Below, in pieces: positions 22,379-26,850 of a DNA stretch of 26,850 bases. A model generated the notes under the pieces. The model worked only from the letters and a program-made list of their open reading frames with translations, ran no database searches and was not told the DNA's origin. Within the stretch, counting starts at the first letter, position 1; each line of letters starts with the position of its first letter. This stretch comes from JAJFVC01 sp039698075 (GTDB taxonomy: Bacteria; Planctomycetota; Planctomycetia; Pirellulales; Thermoguttaceae): assembly GCA_039698075.1 (NCBI GenBank), contig JBDKTJ010000163.1:1-26850 (forward strand), written 5' to 3'. Both the position numbers and the translations under genes were made by a program.

Positions 22379-23944
22379 TTACGCGGCTCTTCGAGTCGAC
22401 TCGCCCTGAACCGCCCGCAACACGACGATTCGCTGCCGACCCTGATGTTCCACCAACAATTGTAACGAGGGGGAGGAGTCGTTGACAAGCTTTTCGAACT
22501 TTGTTTCGTCCAGAAAATCACGACCGGCAACCTGATAGATGCGGTCGCCGACGGATAGCCCAACTCGGGCGGCAGGCGACCCCGGAACGACGTGTGTCAA
22601 AACCACCGCACCGGGCTCGGCGTCGTCCACCCGCCAAAAAATACCCCACCGCAACGGTTCGCCTTGAAGCGCAACGCTCCGTTGCAGCGGTTCTTTTTCT
22701 TGAGGACGTCGGACCATCACAACCGCGGGACTTCGGGCGGCGGCCACCGCGCCGAAGAAATCGTCATCGCTCCGGATCGTTTGGCCGGCAAATTGCACGA
22801 TGCGATCGCCCGGACGAATTCCAGCCCGATCGGCCGGCGAATCCTTTCGGACCGTGGCGACCAACACTCCGCCGGTTGCGGCCGCGTCCTCGATCCATCC
22901 AACGCCCAAACGGTCGATCGTTCCCGGCCGTTCGGCTTCAAGTTTTTTCTCCGTGTCGGGACTTTCGTATCGGGCCACCGTCCGAAACTTCGGCGTCGAC
23001 TCCGGACGGTCGGCCAATTCGTCGAGCAGACCGAACAACAATCGCGTCACCCGCACCATGCCCGACCGGTTGATCCGCTGCGGCACGTCGCTCGGACAAT
23101 GGTAATCCGAATGCATGCCGGTATGGACCATCAGCACCGGAATGTTGTGATCGAAAAACGAATAATGATCGGCGTTGGACTTCAAGAGCCATGTGAACTC
23201 CAGTTGCAGCCCGACGTCGTCGTTCTGCCCGCTCAACAGCCGCCGCCATCCATAGCCGGTCCGCGAGCCGAGCACCGTCAGCCGATCGTCGCGAAGTCGC
23301 CCAACCATGTCCAGGTTCACCGCTGCGACGACATGGTCGAGCGGCGTCGTGGGGTGCGACGTCCAATACTTTGAGCCCAACATGCCTTTCTCTTCCGCGT
23401 CCCACGCTGCGAACAACACCGACCGTTTTGGCGGAGGCGACAACAAGGTGAACGCCTGGGCCAATTCCAGCACGGCCGACGTTCCGCTGGCGTTGTCGTC
23501 GGCGCCGGGATGAACGTAACCGTAGGGCCCCAGACTGAGCCCACGGCCGCCGTAGCCAACGTGATCGTAATGGGCCCCGACGACAATCACCTGATCGCGC
23601 AGCTTCGGATCGCTGCCTTCGAGCACCGCCAGCACGTTGTGAAAGTTGGGGGCGAACGCTTGCAAAAACCCGCCCTGATCGCCGGCGCCGCGCAGGTGGA
23701 GCTTGGCGTATTGCTCGGCCAAATAGTCGGCCGCCGCTCGACCGCCGCGCGTGCCGGCTTCCCGGCCTTCCATTTCCGGGTCGGCCAGTTGTTCGATCTG
23801 TCCGCCCAAGTCTTCCGCGCGGATCGACTCCAGCGCCGCCTGATACGAAGAGTTTTTTTCGGCCGACTGGATCGAAACGACCCAACCGAAAACAGCCGAA
23901 AACAAAACAACCGTAGTCAGGACAAATCGGAGACGGGATCGCAT
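22379..23944 (-). CDS. Secreted M28-family metallopeptidase with two C-terminal PDZ domains
   Basis: Start at the ATG at 23944, 9 nt after AGAGGA, giving 521 aa. A signal peptide or anchor (RLRFVLTTVVLFSAVFGWVV) leads. The M28 zinc-peptidase domain follows, with metal and catalytic residues H125 and D127 (GAHYDHVG), D149 (PGADDNASG), E184/E185 (WDAEEKG), the Asp of NLDMVG and the His of HSDYHCPSD. The C-terminal part holds two PDZ-like domains, with VRKDSPADRAGIRPGDRIVQ and VVPGSPAARVGLSVGDRIYQ. M28 enzymes are aminopeptidases or related exopeptidases; PDZ domains probably bind substrate C-termini or partners. The protein acts outside the cytoplasm. The downstream coiled-coil protein could be a partner. 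Confidence 0.9.
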   Translation of the reverse strand: MRSRLRFVLTTVVLFSAVFGWVVSIQSAEKNSSYQAALESIRAEDLGGQIEQLADPEMEGREAGTRGGRAAADYLAEQYAKLHLRGAGDQGGFLQAFAPNFHNVLAVLEGSDPKLRDQVIVVGAHYDHVGYGGRGLSLGPYGYVHPGADDNASGTSAVLELAQAFTLLSPPPKRSVLFAAWDAEEKGMLGSKYWTSHPTTPLDHVVAAVNLDMVGRLRDDRLTVLGSRTGYGWRRLLSGQNDDVGLQLEFTWLLKSNADHYSFFDHNIPVLMVHTGMHSDYHCPSDVPQRINRSGMVRVTRLLFGLLDELADRPESTPKFRTVARYESPDTEKKLEAERPGTIDRLGVGWIEDAAATGGVLVATVRKDSPADRAGIRPGDRIVQFAGQTIRSDDDFFGAVAAARSPAVVMVRRPQEKEPLQRSVALQGEPLRWGIFWRVDDAEPGAVVLTHVVPGSPAARVGLSVGDRIYQVAGRDFLDETKFEKLVNDSSPSLQLLVEHQGRQRIVVLRAVQGESTRRAA

Positions 23945-24016
23945 CGGCGGAATTCCTCTCCGATAATATACCATGCGACGAGGTCGGGGACGAAAAACGC
24001 GAAGCCTGCCTGAAAA

Positions 24017-24059
24017 TCAAAAAGAAGCCGTGAAGCGACCGAACGCCTCACGGCTTCTT
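24017..24059 (-). terminator. Rho-independent terminator of ilvC
   Basis: On the minus strand AAGAAGCCGTGA and TCACGGCTTCTT form a perfect 12-bp stem with a 14-nt loop, followed by TTTTG. It starts 28 bp after the ilvC stop and ends before the peptidase gene. Confidence 0.85.
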
Positions 24060-24086
24060 GATAAACCTTGACGAATCTTCGGAAAC

Positions 24087-25091
24087 TCAGACTTCCTTGG
24101 CGTTGATCCAAGACATGAGCTTGCGGAGCATGCGGCCGACCGCCTCGACCGGATGGGCTCGCTCCTGACGACGCATGGCCTTAAAGGCCGGAGCGCCGAC
24201 GCGGTTCTCGAGCAGCCACTCGCGGGCGAACTGACCGTTTTGAATCTCGGTCAAGATGCGCTTCATCTCGGCCTTGGTCTCGGCGGTGACGATCCGCGGC
24301 CCGCGGCTGTAGTCGCCGTATTCCGCGGTGTTCGAGATGCTGTAACGCATGTAGTTCAGGCCGCCCTGATAGATCAGGTCGACGATCAGCTTGACTTCAT
24401 GGACGCACTCGAAATAAGCCATTTCGGGCTGATAGCCGGCCTCGACCAACGTCTCAAATCCGGCCTTGATCAACGCGCTCAAGCCGCCGCACAAGACGAC
24501 TTGCTCGCCGAACAGGTCGGTCTCGGTCTCCTCGGCGAACGTGGTTTCGATCACGCCGGCCCGAGTGCCGCCGATGCCCTTCGCATAGGCCAAACCGATC
24601 TTCAAGGCGTCCGGTCCGGCGCCTTCGCCCAAAGCGATCAAGCACGGCACGCCGGCCCCGCGAACGTATTCCGCGCGGACCAAGTGACCAGGGCCCTTCG
24701 GAGCGACCAAAATGGTCGACACGCCCTTGGGCAGGTCAAACTGTCCGAAATGCACGTTGAATCCGTGCGAGCAAACCAACACGTTGCCCGGCGAAAGATT
24801 GTCTTTGATGTGAGCCCGGAAGATCTCGCCCTGGATTTCGTCGGGCAGCAAGATCGTCACGATGTCGGCCTTCTTGGTCGCCTCGTCGACGCTGATCGGC
24901 TTGAAGCCGTCCTTGACGGCCTGCTCGTAGTTGGCCGTGCCGGGCAGCTCGGCCACGATCACGTTGCAGCCGCTGTCGCGCAGGTTTTGAGCGTGCCCGT
25001 GACCTTGCGAACCGTAGCCCAAAATGGCAATCGTCTTGCCCTTCAGCAGAGAAATGTCGGCGTCTTTGTCGTAATAAATTTTGGCAGGCAT
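24087..25091 (-). CDS. ilvC: Ketol-acid reductoisomerase (class I)
   Basis: The 334-aa class I enzyme converts acetolactate and acetohydroxybutyrate to dihydroxy acids in branched-chain amino-acid synthesis. The Rossmann motif is GYGSQGHGHAQNL (25-37). The C-terminal knotted domain contains FGEQVVLCGG and FECVHEVKLIVDLIY with the metal Asp/Glu residues. The cofactor loop is unusual: VIVAELPGTANY (44-55) in place of the usual V-x-V-G-L-R-x-G-S-x-S. Glu48 stands at the end of the second strand, and the Arg and two Ser that hold the NADPH phosphate are Leu49, Thr52 and Asn54. This suggests NADH use. The start ATG has AGGGA 5 nt upstream. It is cotranscribed with ilvN. Confidence 0.95.
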   Translation of the reverse strand: MPAKIYYDKDADISLLKGKTIAILGYGSQGHGHAQNLRDSGCNVIVAELPGTANYEQAVKDGFKPISVDEATKKADIVTILLPDEIQGEIFRAHIKDNLSPGNVLVCSHGFNVHFGQFDLPKGVSTILVAPKGPGHLVRAEYVRGAGVPCLIALGEGAGPDALKIGLAYAKGIGGTRAGVIETTFAEETETDLFGEQVVLCGGLSALIKAGFETLVEAGYQPEMAYFECVHEVKLIVDLIYQGGLNYMRYSISNTAEYGDYSRGPRIVTAETKAEMKRILTEIQNGQFAREWLLENRVGAPAFKAMRRQERAHPVEAVGRMLRKLMSWINAKEV

Positions 25092-25117
25092 AACAATCCC
25101 TATGGTTAATGATTGGC

Positions 25118-25166
25118 GGCTGGTCGTTGGTGGCTAGCGTCCGTTCGAGACCGGCCACTGGCCACA
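25118..25166. repeat. Degenerate heptanucleotide repeat combining several unit families
   Basis: Seven units in one 7-nt register: GGCTGGT, CGTTGGT, GGCTAGC, GTCCGTT, CGAGACC, GGCCACT and GGCCACA. These resemble in turn the GGGGCTA, TTGTCCG and CCACTGG arrays elsewhere in the window. It fills the ilvN-ilvC junction. Confidence 0.55.
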
Positions 25167-25168
25167 AA

Positions 25169-25657
25169 TTACTCGCCGCTGTTTCTTCCCCGCACCATCG
25201 CAATGCGTCCGGTGCGGGCCAATTCGATAATTCCAAACGGGCGCATCATTTCGATGAAGGCCTCGATCTTTCGCTCCTGACCGGAAATCTCGATCATGAC
25301 CATCTCGGGCGCGACGTCGACAACCCGGCCCCGAAAAATTTCGGCCAGCTCGCAAACCTCGCTCCGAGCGCCCTTGGCGGTCGACACCTTGATCAGCATC
25401 AGATCGCGCTCGACATGATCCGCCGACCCGACGTCTTCCACCTGCACCACCGTGACAATCTTTTCGAGCTGCTTGCGGACCTGGTCCAGCACGTTGTCGT
25501 CGCCGACCACCACAAAGGTCATCCGCGACAAATGGGGGTCTTCTGTCTCCCCCACCGCAAGACTGTCGATGTTGTACCCGCGAGAAGCCAGCATTCCCGA
25601 AATGTGCGACAGCACGCCGGGCACGTTTTGAACCAACGCGGACAACACGTGACGCAT
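25169..25657 (-). CDS. ilvN: Acetolactate synthase small (regulatory) subunit
   Basis: The 162-aa protein starts at ATG with GGAGG 5 nt upstream. The N-terminal ACT domain begins MRHVLSALVQNVPGVLSHIS and continues with SRGYNIDSLAVGETEDPHLS; the C-terminal domain has LMLIKVSTAKGARSE and the end GIIELARTGRIAMVRG, as in IlvN/IlvH. It activates and gives valine feedback control to the large subunit. The large subunit gene, ilvB, is not adjacent: upstream is the divergent phosphatase. ilvC follows 77 bp downstream across a 7-nt repeat array. Confidence 0.95.
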   Translation of the reverse strand: MRHVLSALVQNVPGVLSHISGMLASRGYNIDSLAVGETEDPHLSRMTFVVVGDDNVLDQVRKQLEKIVTVVQVEDVGSADHVERDLMLIKVSTAKGARSEVCELAEIFRGRVVDVAPEMVMIEISGQERKIEAFIEMMRPFGIIELARTGRIAMVRGRNSGE

Positions 25658-25686
25658 GATCGCCTCCGAAAACGAACGAAACCGTT

Positions 25687-25715
25687 ATGATACCCCCCGC
25701 AAGTTGATTGGACAA
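25687..25715 (-). promoter_or_regulatory. Candidate promoter of ilvN-ilvC
   Basis: On the minus strand TTGTCC (25715-25710) and TATCAT (25692-25687) with 17-nt spacing, 29 nt upstream of the ilvN ATG. The -10 matches consensus in five of six positions, the -35 in four. No leader peptide or attenuator is seen in the short leader. Confidence 0.55.
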
Positions 25716-25865
25716 GGGGCGGTCGACTGCGGTTCGGGCACCCGACGCGGCCTCCCGTCTCACGATGGCCGACCGTATGGCTACGGCCTTGTAACCGGAC
25801 TGCCGTTCCCATGGTAAACAATCCATGTTGAGTCATTCCACCCCCTCCATTGTGGCAGCCCCACG

Positions 25866-25895
25866 CTGACACGACGCAACGCTTGGTGTTATAAT
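25866..25895 (+). promoter_or_regulatory. Near-consensus promoter of the alkaline phosphatase gene
   Basis: CTGACA (25866-25871) and a perfect TATAAT (25890-25895) with 18-nt spacing. The ATG at 25934 has AAGGA about 10 nt upstream. No Pho-box-like direct repeat is obvious. Confidence 0.6.
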
Positions 25896-25933
25896 GAGTC
25901 TCTCCCCCCTTCCCCTCCAAGGACCCCGCCATC

Positions 25934-26850
25934 ATGCAACGACGCTGCTTCTTTTGGACAATCGTGTTGGCCGCGGTGTTTTTTGCCAGTCCGTCGGCCT
26001 GGGCCGCCAAGAATGTCATCTTAATGATCACCGACGGCGGCGGTTACAACCAATGGCTGGCCGCAAGCATGTATCAAGGCCGCGTCGGACGCCAACTGTA
26101 CGACCAACCCGGCTGGGTTCGCTGGTCGGCCTGCACCTATCCGCTGAATCTTTTTTTCCGTCCGACGGGCAATGACCGCCAACTTCCATTCTTGGTCTAC
26201 GATCCGGCCAAGGCGTGGGACGCCACGCCATCCGACGATCCGTCGGGAATGTTTGCCGGGTACGTCTATTTGACCACGACCTATACCGATTCGGCCGCCG
26301 CCGCCACGGCGCTGGCCTCCGGCCAAAAAACCTACAACCACGCCATCAATTGGTCGAACGAGGGCAAACCGCTTCGTGGGCAGACGATCGCCGAAATCGC
26401 CAAGTCGCAGGGCAAGTCGGTCGGCGTTGTCACCTCGGTGCCGTGGAGCCACGCCACGCCCGCCGGCTTGGGCGGCGCCCACAACATCAGCCGCGACCAC
26501 TATGCCGAAATCGCCCGGGAAATGCTCGGCGCGGCGTGGTTGGACGTCATGATGGGCGCCGGCAATCCCGATTTCGACGACAACGGAAAGCCGCTCAGCG
26601 CGACCCAACGACACGACTACAAATACGTCGGCGGCCAAGATGCCTGGACCGCGCTGAAATCCGGCAAGCTCGCGTGGAAACTGATCGAAAAGAAGTCCGA
26701 TTTTGAGTCGCTCACCTCGGGCACGACGCCGGCCAAATTGGTCGGCGCCGCGCAGGTCGGCTCAACCTTGCAAGAAAAGCGCGGCGGCGCCATGACCCAC
26801 GTGCCTTACGACCACATCACCAAGGACCCCGACGCCAAACAATTGTCCCG
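25934..26850 (+). CDS. PhoA-type alkaline phosphatase, secreted (3' end outside window)
   Basis: The frame is open from the ATG at 25934 to the window end (305 codons seen). The signal peptide is RRCFFWTIVLAAVFFASPSA, ending AWA. The alkaline phosphatase (PhoA) family is shown by NVILMITDGGG with the metal Asp34 and by TYTDSAAAATALASG at 116-130, where Asp119-Ser120 is the metal ligand and nucleophile. A later SHATPAGLGGAHNISRDHYA fits the region with metal-binding His and the usual H-N-x-x-R-D. Family members release phosphate from esters in the periplasm. An insertion at about 66-105 before the active site is not typical of E. coli PhoA. The gene diverges from ilvN-ilvC. Confidence 0.9.
   Translation, partial: MQRRCFFWTIVLAAVFFASPSAWAAKNVILMITDGGGYNQWLAASMYQGRVGRQLYDQPGWVRWSACTYPLNLFFRPTGNDRQLPFLVYDPAKAWDATPSDDPSGMFAGYVYLTTTYTDSAAAATALASGQKTYNHAINWSNEGKPLRGQTIAEIAKSQGKSVGVVTSVPWSHATPAGLGGAHNISRDHYAEIAREMLGAAWLDVMMGAGNPDFDDNGKPLSATQRHDYKYVGGQDAWTALKSGKLAWKLIEKKSDFESLTSGTTPAKLVGAAQVGSTLQEKRGGAMTHVPYDHITKDPDAKQLS

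Overview
The window reads as chromosomal DNA of a planctomycete, probably of the Pirellulales type. It is G+C-rich overall. It combines a GH57 enzyme, an exopolysaccharide (EPS) locus, a sulfatase-fold protein of a planctomycete-like type, two small planctomycete-type proteins of unknown function (71 and 98 aa), CsrA, and short extragenic repeats at gene borders. The lineage is inferred from protein resemblance; no rRNA or marker gene is present to prove it.

Layout. 1-1343: 3' part of a GH57 alpha-amylase/glucanotransferase-type gene. 1381-12821: envelope/EPS locus. A minus-strand operon (CelD/FemAB-like acyltransferase, polysaccharide deacetylase, Wzx-like flippase) diverges from a Wzz-like chain-length protein across a leader with two abutting palindromes. 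A two-gene module (76-aa protein plus DUF2283) lies inside the locus. Next come a Wzy/WaaL-type polymerase or ligase, a sulfatase-fold protein lacking the catalytic residues, a second CelD-like acyltransferase and a GT4 glycosyltransferase. Together they cover sugar transfer, flipping, polymerisation, length control and modification; the initiating transferase and an export pore are not in the window. 12958-14693: plsC-cdsA, two consecutive steps to CDP-diacylglycerol. 14711-15040: a non-coding, palindrome-rich block with inverted ends. 15072-15998: secreted TIM-barrel-like protein. 16327-17631: ketoacyl-synthase homologue with Glu in place of the active-site Cys. 17633-18067: YjbQ-family protein. 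18428-19422: 71-aa protein, csrA and a 98-aa protein. 19443-20217: AT-richer stretch with a DUF6807/PmoA-family gene remnant, then tRNA-Lys(UUU) and an orphan D12-class adenine methyltransferase. 21485-23944: secreted Lys/Ala-rich protein and an M28 peptidase with two PDZ domains. 24087-25657: ilvN-ilvC with a good terminator and promoter; ilvB is not here. 25934-end: PhoA-type alkaline phosphatase, cut by the window edge.

Main points of interest. (1) Strict 7-nt tandem repeats of several sequence families sit exactly at gene junctions (2952, 3831, 12800, 13651, 25118); two supply the stop codon of the upstream gene, and one is a mosaic of the other families in a single 7-nt register. (2) A 330-bp MITE/REP-like block contains nested inverted repeats. 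(3) Two apparent pseudoenzymes, a sulfatase and a ketoacyl synthase, stay fully open. (4) The ketol-acid reductoisomerase has a cofactor loop that suggests NADH use. No single new defence or biosynthetic system can be claimed from sequence alone.
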